Positions 1 through 12,405 are shown, numbered from the stretch's first letter. The stretch is DNA of 64,000 bases from Blastomyces gilchristii SLH14081 (GCF_000003855.2 NW_003101678.1:3443891-3507890), one strand, 5' to 3'. Program-made: numbers and translations. The notes: generated by a model from the letters alone, not told the origin.

Positions 1-1290
1 TAATCTCATACAGAGCACTTTGAATTAGAGAAGACTGAGAAGCTTCTAAAATATAAATATATTTAAGACAAGCTTTAGACAAATATTAAAGAGTATATTA
101 AGACTTATAATATCTACTAAAGAATAAAGATTCTGTAGTATAAGTAATATAGTGAGTTAATATCACTATCTGTTTCAAAGAGCTTATAATAGAATCTATT
201 AATGAATTTTATAGTTAATCTACTGAAGTTGATAAGAGTCAAAGAATATAACTCAATTTTAGTCATTATTAACTGCTTCACAAAGATGATCAAATATATC
301 TCTATTTATAAAAAGATTAAAGCCTCTGAATTGACTGATCTGTTTTTAGATATCATCATTTATAATCACAGTACTCTGAAATTATTAATAACAGATCAAG
401 AATTTCTCTTCATCAGTAAATACTGATCAGCTTTTTACTATCATCTTATAATAAGATATCTGATCAGTACTGCATTTCATTTACAGATAGATGATCAGAC
501 TAAACATCAGAATCAGATATTAGAACAGCATTTTTAAGTATTCTATTTATATTATTAGAATGATTAGCTTAAACATCTTCTAATCATCAAATTTGTATAT
601 AATAATATAAAGAATGCAATCTTAAAAGTATCTTCTTTCTATACTTATTATGAATATAATTCTTCATTATTCAGTGATATCATGAACAACATTTCAAAGA
701 GAGAGATAGATAGTCAGAATGTTAAATAGATACAGAGAATAGAGTATTTCTCAGTATCAGAAGTAAAAGTGAGATTGAAACTTTTGAATAAAATTTATAA
801 GAAGATGATGAAAAGTATTCACTACACTCAGAAGCAGTAGATAGAATACTATAATTAAAAACATCTTTTAATAAAGTTCTTGATAGAGAATTAAGTACTA
901 TTTTCAGCAAAGAATATTAAGATAATAAGACTGTGTAAGAAGCTCAGTGAGCAGTGACTAGAATCTTTCTCAGTAATAAAAGTGATAAGTAAGCAGATAT
1001 ATAAGTTAAAATTATTCTCAGAATTGAAATCAATTCATTCTATTTTTCACATTTTCTATTTGAAGCTCTATAAGTAACATCTCAGAGTGAAGCTGTCTCA
1101 GTCAGATAAGATTAAGATCAAGAGTGATACTGAATATCTTATGAAGAAAATATTGAATAAGTGAATATATTACAGCAAGCTTCAATATCTTATAAAATAA
1201 GAAGATTATTCATTGTCAGAGAATTCATGAGAATCACTTGAGTATTTGAAAAATACTGAGAATGAGATTACAAGCTATCAGACAGCTAGT
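1..1290 (+). pseudogene. Degenerate Ty3/gypsy chromovirus integrase and chromodomain (3' end of pol)
   Basis: The forward strand reads, through many in-frame stops, as the C-terminal half of a Ty3/gypsy polyprotein. An integrase core is clear around 200-560: YNSILVIINCFTKMIKYI at 250-303, then a region like the second catalytic Asp (LLITDQEFLFISKY, 384-425) and a decayed segment equivalent to 'TAFHPQTDGQTE'. Further on come integrase C-terminal motifs, and about 1120-1290 a decayed chromodomain (SENSWESLEYL-like pattern). The element starts outside the window, so gag, protease and reverse transcriptase are not seen. Stops and substitutions fit transitions at Trp, Gly and Arg codons. Its sequence differs from the G1-G5 gypsy family further right. 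It cannot encode an active protein. Frames were read by eye. Confidence 0.8.
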
Positions 1291-3670
1291 AGAGACTGTC
1301 TTATTACATGTCAGAGACATTGAGTAAGAAATATTACTTAAAACTTCTTATTTTTCTCAAAGAGTTTTTTAGAGATAATCTTACAGTAATAAGCTGATAC
1401 TTTGTGAACTCTATAACACTCTTCTTCTATTTTCTCTCAAAGAGATTTTTAGAAGTTTAATGAGACTACACAGGTGTAAAATTCCTGAAGCAGTTAATAA
1501 GAAAAGAAAGAAATATTTAAAATTAATAAAGATTGATATTATTGATCTACAGGCTGCTGCTATTCTAATAAGACTGCAGCCTGCTGAAAAAGTAAAAAGA
1601 GAGAATCTCAGAGTCTACTTATTAATAATCACACTTTTATTAAACTCATTCTTCACTATTAAAGTCTTCAGCACTGATATCTTTATCTGCTGAGAAGTTA
1701 GCACTGTAGTACTATAGAGAAGTATACTATAGAAGATTATAAGAGATACTTAAGATATTAACTTATTAATTTACAAAGTATCTCAGTCATCTACTTCAAT
1801 TGAAGTAAGATTCTCTTCAGTCAGTAATTGATCTCTATAATACTTTCAACAGCAGCATCAGCTGACCCCTTCTTGAGATCAGTAATTCTGAGATATTTTT
1901 TATCTTGAAGATTCATGCTTTCATCTTCTTTTATAGATAAGTAAGAGAGACCTTCTCAGTCTTAACAGAATCTGCTAATACTTGAAGCTCTGAGACTCTC
2001 ACTCTGTACTGCTTGAGTATCTGAGCTTCTTATCAGAGCTGATACAACATCTTTCTGTAGAGTAATACTTACAGAGAGACAGGAGTTATTGTTACAGATA
2101 TAACAGAAATAACAGAAGTAAGAGAAGAGATAGATATATAATATTTCTTCTTTCTTCAGCTGCTTAGCACAGTGCAGACAAGTGATAGTATTAGTCAGAG
2201 ACTGCATCAGAGCCTTCTCACAGAGAGAAGACAAAGAAATTATAAGACTCTGTAGACTCAACTCAGCAGTATTCTGAGCAGAGCTCAGATATGTCATAGA
2301 AGAGAAACTCCAGATTAAGCTTCTCAGAGTCACTGTCTTTGAAATCAAGCTCTCTCTGAGCTTCTCTCTGAATGATCACACAGAGTCATACATTATCATA
2401 TTGCCTAGAAGAAGAGGCGGTGTTGCAACAGTGATAGAGAGAGCAGAGAACAGATCAGATGCAGACAAGCTAATCAGCAGAAGAGATAACATCTCACTGC
2501 TAGACACAGTGATTATCATCACAGCTGCAAGAGAAGCAGGAGAAGAAGAAGATGTGATAATGAGAGTAGTGCTTTCACAGTCTGTTGATGCTGCTGTCTC
2601 TGCCTTCAACTGAGTTTTCTTAGCAGTCACAGAGATCACAGCTGCACTATGAAGACATTTAATCACTAGAAAGTGTCAGAATAAGTCTCTTATTATCTTT
2701 TAAAAATGATGCCCTCATACACTCACTATTATAGATGAGAGAAGAGGGAGAAAAATGAGTTATAAAGAGAGAGAATTCTTTTGAAAAATTCTATCACTAC
2801 TGTTAGCTTTGTGTCTAAAACACACCACTTTTGTAGAGAATTTCATATATAGAATGAAATATGATAAAAGATCTATAAGTTACTTATTAACTACATTTTT
2901 CATATTTTAAATCAATATATAAGAAACTCACTTATCATGCATTTGATTTAGACAGAGATGAGAAAGAAAGACTTATACAGTCAGTAGAAAAATATATCTA
3001 TTTCTTTGTATCACACACAGCATATGTACTGTCAAATCAGTTAATAGCTATTACTATATAACAAAGATAATTTCTAATTCAGTAATCTTAAGAGCATCAG
3101 AACTATGTTCTTAAAGAAAAGAGTATTATCATATCTCTGATCATGTCAAGACTCTGCTGTGATTTTACACAGCTTATTACTTCTCTGCAAATGAATTCAT
3201 TCATCTCACAGACTGTTCAAACTGGTTTTCAATCACTCTATGACATCATTCAGATATATAATAGAAAGATTTAATTAATAAATATGAGAACTCTGCTTCT
3301 ATATAAGATCAGCAGATTACTCTTTTTTAATAGTGAGATACTACTGAGATATCACTCTGACTATTCTCACTCATGAAATGAGAGAAGAGTATTTACTCAT
3401 CATCTATATAGAATAGCTAGATACTGACTTCTTATTAAAGAAGTCAGTAATTCATTTTTCTTCTACTGAAATATATACAAGAGTTACTGTGTTTCTCATA
3501 TAATCTTCTTCATATACTAAGTATCATATCTGTGATATTCTCACAATAACTCTGTAGCTCACAAGCTCACTATTTAAGCAAGATAGTCAAGTCTACTCAT
3601 ACAGCTTCTCAAACAACTATCTCTACATGACACCGCTGACTAGTCACCGCTTCGGTTCCGCCATATTACA
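926..3670 (+). mobile_element. 3' part of chromovirus family B, left copy of an inverted pair
   Basis: This stretch is repeated, inverted, at 61262-64000. The two run together base for base with mostly transitional differences from the end of the integrase through to the ending TATTACA at 3670 (TGTAACA at the right copy). It covers the integrase C-terminus, chromodomain and a 2.4 kb downstream region that must hold the 3' UTR and 3' LTR. I could not find the LTR's 5' edge because no second LTR of this family lies in the window. The last 60 bases keep CpG sites, unlike the rest. Confidence 0.78.
2341..2666 (+). pseudogene. Conserved unidentified open frame in family B downstream region
   Basis: The forward frame is open at 2401-2613 (product beginning MPRRRGGVATVIERAENR). 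The inverted copy (about 62250-62530, minus strand) keeps the same frame and much of the same residues, for example ITAAREAGEEEDVIMR here against a close variant there. That frame agreement suggests it once coded for protein. It lies about 1 kb after the chromodomain, where a gypsy element should hold its 3' UTR and LTR. I recognise no family: it could be an extra 3' ORF, or a captured or LTR-borne frame. The opposite strand is also open and is probably a shadow. Confidence 0.35.
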
Positions 3671-3693
3671 TTATTATTATTATTATTATTATC

Positions 3694-3727
<34 letters not shown>

Positions 3728-3732
3728 TATTT
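3667..3732. repeat. (ATT)n microsatellite
   Basis: Roughly 60 bases of ATT units with a few ATC variants, starting directly at the terminus of the family B element at 3670. It may be the tail of an adjoining retroposon or simple slippage at the junction. Confidence 0.85.
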
Positions 3733-4257
3733 CTGACTGTCTCTTCTGCCTTCATGTCTCTTCAATACTCACTGAAACTAATTATGTCATTTCTCTTCAA
3801 ATATTCTGTGATTCTGTGAATCATCAAGCCGCGTGAGCACTGTCACAGATTAAAGAGAGAGAAGAAGAAGATATTTAAGTAGAAGAAGACAGATTATAAG
3901 ACATATTATAATATCTTGAAGAGACTTTGTAAGAAAGTTGAATAATAACAATTTTAAGTAACACTTCTGATAGATTTAGACTGAACTAAGTATAGAAATA
4001 ATGCAGATGACACTATCAGTGAGAGATTAAAAAAGAAGATAGTGAAGAGTCTTATATAGTAGTAGTAAGATCAGAAGAAGTTCTGAGAATAATTTAAGAT
4101 TAAGATAAAAAGAGAGAGAGAGAAGAAGAGTATTACTATGAATAAACAGTAACAGAAGAAGATTAAGAGAATATTAAAGTAAGAGATAAAGAAGTCAAAA
4201 CTGATAAGTTTTTTATTTACTAAGAGATAATGATTTTTGATAACACTTCTATTCTCT
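3733..4257. other. AT-rich degenerate DNA, unassigned
   Basis: No intact gene. The stretch is purine-rich (AGA/GAA runs) and full of stops. It continues across the SINE insertion into 4658-4950, so both halves belonged to one older sequence. A lysine-rich frame on the far side hints at a decayed transposase C-terminus, but I cannot name it. Confidence 0.5.
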
Positions 4258-4271
4258 AATTGATTAGCAGA

Positions 4272-4643
4272 TACCCCGGTGGCCGAATGATTAATGCAGC
4301 CACTCAGTAGCGCCTTGGCATGGGAAACCAAGACGCGTGGGTTCGAAACCCGCAGAGAATACATTAAATCCAGAACCTAAGAACCTCAGGTTTCTAATAA
4401 ATACAGAGGTGTACAAATCACTTCAATAAATTGCTCTATGTTTCTGGGCTGAGAAGTTATTATTGCATGTATCTAATTGTCACTTCTTTGTATTTCCTAT
4501 GTTCTTGTTATCTTAGTGTGGTCTCAACACCTGTATTTTCCTCCTGTATAATCAACACTTGACCTGTATTTAACATCACGCAAGAACTCATTATAAGCTC
4601 CGCTTGCATATAAGTATAATAAAAGAATAATAATAATAATAAT
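4272..4643 (+). mobile_element. tRNA-derived SINE, complete, with 14-bp target duplication
   Basis: A 372-bp unit starts with a tRNA-like head (A box, anticodon-like stem CTTGG/CCAAG, T arm GTGGG/CCCGC around TTCGAAA), continues into an unrelated body and ends in an (AAT)n tail. It is flanked by perfect 14-bp direct repeats AATTGATTAGCAGA at 4258-4271 and 4644-4657, which shows retroposition into already AT-rich DNA. It keeps CpG and CC/GG sites that its surroundings have lost, probably because it is shorter than the usual RIP length threshold. It encodes no protein and would depend on a LINE for mobility. The enlarged anticodon loop argues against a working tRNA gene. Confidence 0.9.
4280..4350 (+). 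promoter_or_regulatory. Internal Pol III promoter (A and B boxes) of the SINE
   Basis: The A box reads TGGCCGAATGATTAATGC at 4280-4297 and the B box GGTTCGAAACC at 4340-4350. Spacing and sequence match type 2 RNA polymerase III promoters. The B box is a perfect consensus match, so this copy may still be transcribable. Confidence 0.82.
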
Positions 4644-4657
4644 AATTGATTAGCAGA

Positions 4658-5425
4658 AGCTAGCAGAGAAAAAGAAGATTGAGATCTTATTCAGACCTTG
4701 AATGCATTTTATAATTCAGAATATTAAGAAGACAGCTCTACTCTCTGAGTATGTCAATCTGCTTACTGCTGAGATGAAATCTGAGACAGCAGATTAGAAA
4801 ATGCAGGATTTTAAGACACAGGTTAATCTGACTGAGAAGAAGCAGTAGAAACTCTCTTCTGAGAAGATAGTGAAGAGAGATTTTAAGATAATTATTATCT
4901 CAGATAAGAAGAAGAAGAAGAAGAATGAGAAAGAGAAGAAAGATAATAAGTACAAAAAGTGTTTTTCTTTTTATATTAATTAGTTATAAGTTCATAATTA
5001 TTAATAATTAAAATTAATTTTAAGTTTTCAAAAATTATTATACAAGTTGTAATCAATGTTAGAAATAATATATATATATATATTTAACTATCATGATTCA
5101 CAAATCATCATAATATATAAGTATCAACATTTTTTCAATATTGATATTTATAATATTAATATATTTTTAATAATATCATCTGATAATGCAATTTGATAAT
5201 ACTCTCTTTCACAATATTAATATATTTGAAGAAATATAATAGAGATTAATTAAGATTGTTTATTTACTTTTATACATTGATAATATTCAGTCTGAGTTAG
5301 TACTAAAATGATAACTAAGCTAAGAAAGAAGATTATTTTCTCTTATGATAATTCTTCTTATACATATCAGTAATTAGTTATTATCTTTATTAAAAATAAA
5401 TTATTATCTTTCTTAAATCTTTATC
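4658..5425. other. AT-rich degenerate DNA between SINE and hAT remnant
   Basis: The first 300 bases read forward as a lysine-rich frame (segment LLTAEMKSETAD, then a run of lysines near 4906-4925) reminiscent of the basic C-termini of pogo/Fot1 transposases, but too weak to call. From about 4950 to 5425 the DNA is very AT-rich with an AT microsatellite at 5069-5083. The 5' terminus of the hAT element should lie here, but I could not find a TAGACTG terminal repeat. Confidence 0.4.
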
Positions 5426-7770
5426 ATGTCTTCTGAATTCACTTCTTTCACTTCTTTTACTTCTATTAAAGATTCACAAACTCTTTAAGAAATCACTGTG
5501 AATTACAAAGTCTATGTTATTTACAATTCAACACAGAATGCTCTCTTTTAATTATAATAAATGACTACTTCATTCTTCATATCTGATTCCAGGTCATGAA
5601 ATTTATGAACAACTTAACATAAATATTGAGATGAACTATGAAATAATTATTAACAGATTATATTACAGATTACTGAAGAGTTATCTCTCTACTATAATCA
5701 CTGCAACTTTATTTAGAAAGATTCATTATAAACTGATTATAACTCTGATGAAATTTTCTAACATCTGAAGTCATCAGAATGTAGATATTAAAAGAAAAAT
5801 AATTAGAAAATTACTACTTTGCTGATAAGTTACACTATCAGATAATGATTTTTGATAACACTAACTTTCTAATTTGAAGAAAATTATATGAAAATAATTA
5901 TATATTAGTACTCTGATTTCATAACTCTCATCTGATAACTTCTGTAAATAATTACTTTGTATATATATATCTCTGAATCTTTCTCTTCAATTAATTGAAA
6001 ACTCTGAATTCTGAACACTTCTTTAAATGCTTAATTCAAATCTTTATATTCTACATTAATTATGTCTTCAGTTCAATCTTAATATCTAGAATCAGAGTTG
6101 AAGAATCATTGAAGAGTGTCTCTTACAGTGAATATATAAACTAGTACAAACAATCTTGCATTTATAAGAGTTATATATTATTATATTAATGAGAACCGAA
6201 CTTATTAAGAGATATTAATTGAATTTGAATCATTGATCAGTAGTTATACTGAGGATTATATAACAGATATATTAATAACAGTGATTAAAAATGACTATTG
6301 AAATATTAGTCTCAGTCTTCTTATAATTATAACTAATAATACTGTGAATAACTACACTATGATGAAGAGCTTGAAGCAAAAATTGACTTTGTATTTCTGA
6401 AATGATAAACAAGGTCATATTCTCTGCATTACTCATGTGATTCAACTTATGATACAAACACTGATAAAGAATCTTAATATCAAGATAATGAATAATGAGA
6501 TGACTGATTCTTGTAATGAGAATAAGATGAAAGTGATTACACAAGTAACTTTTATATTCACTTTGTAAAAGATAATGTTTTTTAATAACACTTTTTAATA
6601 TTGCTTTTTAATAATGCTTTTTAATAACACTACTATTAATTTTGAATAGATTGACTAATAATTTAAATATCACAGATTTGAAACATTGTTAATATTATTT
6701 ATATCTTCTCTAAATAATAACAATAATTTCATGATATTCAATAAATAAACAAATCAGTCATATCACTGAATATAATACAGAATGTTAGAATATGATGAAG
6801 TTCAATATATAAGATAACTGTTCAGACTCTTTAATTGTGTCAGATAATTAATTATTGAGTGTAACACTCTGATTGAGAAAAGATTCAAACATTGAAACTT
6901 TCTGATATGAAGTGAACTCAGTTGAAATATATGATTGATTTACAGTTTCAGTTGTATAAGACAATGAAGACAGTCTCAATCACTTGTACATTAATACTGC
7001 AGTCAGTCTGATAAGTGTATAACAGTTTATTTACTCATCTGAAGATGTAGTTAAATCACTCAAAAAGAAATTCAGTCTGAGATAATGTTATAGTGCAGAC
7101 TATTATTACTGCAAGGAATAAACTGGTATATTATTTCAGTAAAACTGAACACTCTTTTACAGAGTACTATACTGTAGCAGCTCTACTAGATTTCTTTCAT
7201 TAAGTTAATATCTACACTTCTCAAGATTGAACAGAGAAGAAATGAAACTTATATATTAAATTAGTCTGAGACTACTACAATGTCAACTATCAGAGATTTG
7301 AATAAGCAGATGTTAGAGATGTAAAGATTGTGAAATACAATTCTCTAGTAAGTAATAATCTTTGATAACACTTCATATCACATAGAACTATAATACTAAC
7401 TTTGAAACAGAACTTGTATACATTGATTATAACTGAAAATCAGGCAAAACTACATACTTATAAAACTGAATTTGACTGCTATCTTCAAGATGATCTGATG
7501 AATTTACACATCAAATTAATTCTAGAGTTATCAAAAATTATTGAGAGTATATATTCAACTGTTACACTGATGATATGTGATATTCTGACAATTTCATTGA
7601 TAGAGATGAGAATGAAGTGAAAGTTCAACTTAAGCTGAGATATTTATCACTATCATCAGAGACAATTACAAGAAGAAATAATCAAGAAACTCATAATTAT
7701 AAAATATGAAATTATCAGACAGTTTAATACCTCTGATCACAGTATATCAGAGAGGTGTAGTTTTCATAAA
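5426..7770 (+). pseudogene. RIP-degraded hAT-family transposase
   Basis: The forward strand, read across stops and frames, carries hAT transposase motifs in the expected order. Around 6345-6390 there is an Asn-rich NNTVNNYTMMKSL segment. CITHVIQL lies at 6425-6448, matching the 'C-x-x-H-x-x-x-L' block of the hAT catalytic domain. NKLVYYFSKTEHSF starts at 7117 (the 'KLxKYY' region). The C-terminal dimerisation block runs about 7500-7720, including DILTISLIEM at 7579-7608. An ATG at 5426 precedes a Ser/Thr-rich start, but the true start is uncertain. A hAT transposase would excise and insert DNA and make 8-bp target duplications. The many stops mean this copy is dead. The matching terminus at 8135 links it to the 506-bp MITEs. 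Confidence 0.75.
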
Positions 7771-8135
7771 AAAGTAAAGAATAAACTTGTATAAGAATGT
7801 ATTTAGTTATTTCATGAGTGTTATTAATAATCATTATCAAATTCTGATTATATAAGCAATCACTGAATGAACTGAATGAGACTGAATTTAATCTTCAGTT
7901 TCAGTCTCATTCTGGTTTTGAAAGAATGATTATCTTTCACAGTTTATTCTGAGAAATTACTCTCATTTCACTGTTCTTGCATTAAATCTGATCATTTTTC
8001 ACATCATTTCTCTCAGAAATGATTCATTTTCAGATTTTTTTGATGCTTGGTTCTGATGGGACTCACATCAAGAAATGTATAAGATCAGATTAAATGAGAT
8101 CAAATGTGAAATTCATGATCCCGCCGGCCAGTCTA
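7771..8135 (+). mobile_element. 3' non-coding end and terminal repeat of the hAT element
   Basis: This sequence ends in CGGCCAGTCTA (8125-8135), the same terminal repeat that borders the MITEs. Its last 95 bases or so resemble the equivalent end of the MITEs, including the GATGTGAGTCCCATC-like block (inverted relative to 8345-8850). Further in it diverges. Gypsy sequence starts at 8136 with CATAAAAC, presumably one half of an 8-bp target duplication; the other half is not found. Confidence 0.7.
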
Positions 8136-8344
8136 CATAAAACAGAAGTTTTATTCATGAATAAAGATATATAAATCAGTGTTATATACATCTGATAATA
8201 TTATTAGATATTTTAATGTTTTGTTCAGAGACACTGCTATGCGGAGAAGATATTAGATTAATTACAGAGTATCTAATAGAGAAATACTTCTCTTATAACA
8301 TTTATTCCTAACTTCAATATCAAGATTCTAGAAGCAGGCAGTAA

Positions 8345-8850
8345 TAGACTGGCCGCTGAAACCATGAATTTCACATTTGATCTCATTTGATCTGATTTTA
8401 TACATTTCTTAGCATGAATCCCGCTGGGACTAAGCATTAAAAAAACATGCAAAGTGACTATATATCAGATCTCAAAATGAGACCATGACTGAGAAAAATT
8501 AAGAAAGTGGTTTCATTTGATCTCATTTAGTTCCATTCTTGACATAAAGTTACTATTTTTAGACATTTTAAGGTTTTCTTTAGACTATTTCTAATTTTTT
8601 AAAAAGTAACACTTTTTGATAACACTCAAATGAGATTTAAGGTTATTTAAAGTAATAAAAATAATTTAAATTGAGAAGTGAAAATCATGATCTCATTTGA
8701 AAAATGTAATAAGAGTAGACAGTAAGTCTCACTGAGACAGTATGAGACTACTATCTAATGTTAAAACTGTGTAATGAGATCAGTTGAATTGATAATGAGA
8801 TCATCAAATATTCTGGTTCTGGTCTCAGACACGGTCACACGGTCAGTCTA
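8345..8850 (+). mobile_element. hAT-type MITE, 506 bp, copy in G1
   Basis: Ends are TAGACTGGCCG and CGGTCAGTCTA, an imperfect 11-bp terminal inverted repeat. The flanks GGCAGTAA (8337-8344) and GGCAGTCA (8851-8858) form an 8-bp target duplication with one mismatch, diagnostic of hAT elements. There is no coding capacity. The insertion splits the gag-proximal part of G1. Confidence 0.88.
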
Positions 8851-11439
8851 GGCAGTCAATCTTGAGAGAATTGAATAAAGATTAGCATGCTCAAGAAGAC
8901 ATTAACTTTTGAACTCTTATAAGTTCTTACAAGCATAGATGAAGTCTCAACTTATGAAGACTTCTGTATACAACTTCAAATATTGAATGACTGTATTATC
9001 AAGCTTAAAAGTAGACAGAATAATAGCAGAAGATATTATAATTATACATCTGTGTCAAAGAATAATAATGCAGATGTCATGAATTAAGTAAACTTGAATA
9101 TTTATACATAAGCAAGAGTCTTCACTGTCTGAACAGACTTCTCAGACTCTGAGATTGCTTCTGAAAAAGCCGTCAATTGATGTCAATGAGAAGTATGCAT
9201 CAATTGTCACTGATCAGAATATATCACTTGAAACTGCTGATCAGCCTATGTATCTCCTTATTCATTCAAAGAAAGAATGAGTGTGTGTTTATATCAATTA
9301 TGTTACATTAGAAGAAGATTCAAAAGATAACTGTGAAAATACTCTGATGAAACAGAGAAAAGATTAGCTTCTGCTTAAACTTGTAAGCAGAAGCTTGAAG
9401 AGATCAGATGATAATAATTTGAAGAGAAAATAACAATGAATACAATTCTTATATCTACTGTGATAAATAACATATATAATAGGAAAGTCATGATAGACAG
9501 TAATCTATGTCACTAGTCAATAATTAAATCTTTAGTTATAACTTATAAGACACTGTAATCTTCAGTGTATTCTCTTATCACAACTCTGACTTCTTGTAAA
9601 ATTTAATGATTCAAAAGATGTTTGCATCTGTTATATGATAAAACTAAATATAGATATTAAAGAATATTAATATGAAGATACTTATATATATAAGATTGAT
9701 AATCTTGACTATAATCTTATACTAGAACTTGTCTGACTATCTGAAGAAGGTATTTTATTAAATACTTAAAACAGGAGTTTAATATTCTCTAATAACAATT
9801 GAGTTTGTAAAGATAATGTTCACAAGACTATGAACCTGACACAGATCTCTGTCACCACTTATGAAATGCTCTGAAAGAGCTTCTAATAAAGTCACTGACA
9901 AGATTACTGATAGCAGAATTATATAATAATCTACTCTATCAGTCTGACTAATATTGACAAAGCTCTAGAAAAGTTATTCTGTATTATAATAACAGATTCT
10001 TATACAAAACTCTCTTAATAATATTTTGAATATCTAGATATCTTCTGATATGACAGTGTTTTAAATCTATCTCTCTTACAAGATTCAGAAGTAGATCACA
10101 GTATCAAGCTGAAAAAGAAGAATGATGAGATTTCTGAATCACTGTGAGACTCTCTTTATAATATGTTCTGAGATGAACTTCTTCTTCTTTAAAAGACAGT
10201 CAATATTCTGTTGAATAAAGAACTTATATATATTAGTAACTCTTCTACTGCTGCTTCTATTCGCTTTATAAAGAAACCAGGCCCAGAACTCTGATTCTAT
10301 GTGAACTATTAAGAACTGAATAGATTAATAAAGAAAGACTGCTATTCTTTATCTCTTATTAATGAAATTCTTGCTTGTATTGAGTAAGCTCAATAATTTA
10401 CAAAGTTAGATGTCATCACTGCTTTTTATAAGATTTATATTACTAAAGAAGATGAGTGACTTATAGTAATCTAAACATAATATAATCTGTTTGAATAAGT
10501 AGTCACATCTTTTGAATTAGTTAACACTCTTAGTATATTTTAGAAGTATATTAACTGAGTACTCTGAGATTTTCTTAATGAGTTTATATCTGCTTATTTT
10601 AATAACATTCTCATCTTTACTGATGAATTCAGAAAAAAATATCAAGAATATGTATGAAAATTACTGTAATAACTATGAGAAGCAGAACTACTGGTAGACA
10701 TAGACAAGTGTGATTTTGAAGTCAAGAGTATAAAATATTTAGATTTTATCATAGAAACTGATAAGAAAATCTGAATAAACTCTGAGAAGATCTCTGCTAT
10801 TCTTGAATGAGAAGCTTTATATACTATGAAAGATGTATAAAGCTTCATCAGATTTGCTAACTTCTATCAGTGATTTATATAAAACTTCTCAGATATTACT
10901 AGATCACTTATAGAACTCACTAAGAAGAACTCAGTATTTCAATAATCAGCAGACACTGAAGCTGTATTTATATAGATGAAGAAGATATTTATTAATACTT
11001 CTCTACTAATAATATTTAACTCTGACTATGAAATAGTTGTTAAAGGTGACTTCTCTGACTATATTGTAGAAGAAGCTATATTATATTATAATAATAAAGA
11101 TGTCTTATAATTATATATCTTCATATCTAAGAAACTAAGTTCTGCTGAGTGCAATTATAAGATTTATAATAAGAAACTTCTTATAATAGTATACTATCTA
11201 GACAAATGAGACTCTGATCTCTGAAGTATCTTTAAATTTAAAATAGTCACAGATTATAAGAATCTTAAATATTTTATAATTATCTATAAGCTTACTAAAC
11301 AGCAGATATAATAATCTGAGCTATTAAGCTATTTATATTTCATAATACATTACTGTCTCAGCAGTCAGAACTTGATAATAAATATTCTCTTATAATAAGA
11401 GTAAGATATGTCTTCTGATGTGACAGATATCTACTGAAT

Positions 11440-12405
11440 AATTATTATTATTATTATTCTTCAATTATAGATATATGCAGTCAGAGACTATGACATCTAC
11501 CTGAGAACCTTTAGTTCTCAGGGTTTTTCCTATATCTATAGAGTCAACTATTATACATTTATCAATTTCAGATATGCAAAATCAGAAAATTACAGCTCAG
11601 AATATAAAAATTGTTTCCAAATTACAGTATTTCAACACCTTCTGATACTTTGAAATCATTTGAAAATACCATGACAAAGGAAAAGAAAACATAGTCTTAA
11701 GGATAGACACATTAAATAGATAGATAGAAAAGAACAGAAAGAAACAAGTACAGTAAAGAGAGACTATAACAAAATAAAATTATTAAAAGATAGTGTATAG
11801 CTGTTTTAACAGACTATATCTAATCAATTTCTGTCTCTTCATATTCAGATACTTCTGAATTCAGCTATTTTTTTATAGCTGCTTGAGTTTCTGATAGAAA
11901 GTATATTAAGTATTTAATTCCTGTCTCAGTTGAGAATAAGAACCTTATATTTAATTGATTTAAATCATACTTCTTCTTTAATCTGACTCTGAGACTATTG
12001 TATAATGCACAATGCATTATAATATACTCAGGATTTTCATTCACATTGCAGAATGAGCACTCTGTTGAATCAAATCTATCATCAAATCTTTGTATATAGA
12101 ATTTGAAATAATCATGTTCTAGTTTCAGCTAAATTATAGATGAGAATAGTTTCTTTTTACATTTAATTGAACAAGATTTCCACTTTGATTTTATCTTAAA
12201 TTGTGAATAATGTATGCTCTTCTTTTGTTTCTGCCAGCTTTCATTTCACTTGTTTAAACAAGATTCTTTTATCTTTCTCTTTATGAAAGACCAGGACACT
12301 ATTTTTTGAATAGATCTGCTTAATTCTGAACCCTTTTTTGCAGCTGAATCAGCCAATTCATTGTCATGAATATTCATATGAGCAGAAACTTAATGCAGAT
12401 GAATT
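11440..12405 (-). mobile_element. 5'-truncated LINE, 3' UTR plus end of ORF2
   Basis: This 966-bp fragment matches the 3' end of the LINE at 34890-40936, from its (AAT)n tail to just short of the conserved part of the RNase H domain. Target duplications ATCTACTGAAT (11429-11439) and ATCTGCTGAAT (12406-12416) flank it, with one G/A difference. 5' truncation with long, variable target duplications is typical of target-primed reverse transcription. Confidence 0.9.

Noticed and set aside
3671..3730. Telomere-like repeat
   Set aside because: The run is ATT/ATC, not TTAGGG, and is internal.
4261..4360. Possible functional tRNA gene (Ser/Leu type)
   Set aside because: A and B boxes and a T arm are present, but the anticodon-like loop is nine bases and the sequence continues into a SINE body with target duplications and an AAT tail. 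It is tRNA-derived, not a tRNA gene.
3838..4950. Pogo/Fot1 transposase C-terminus
   Set aside because: A basic, lysine-rich frame is suggestive only. No catalytic DDE motifs or terminal repeats were seen, so it is left unassigned.
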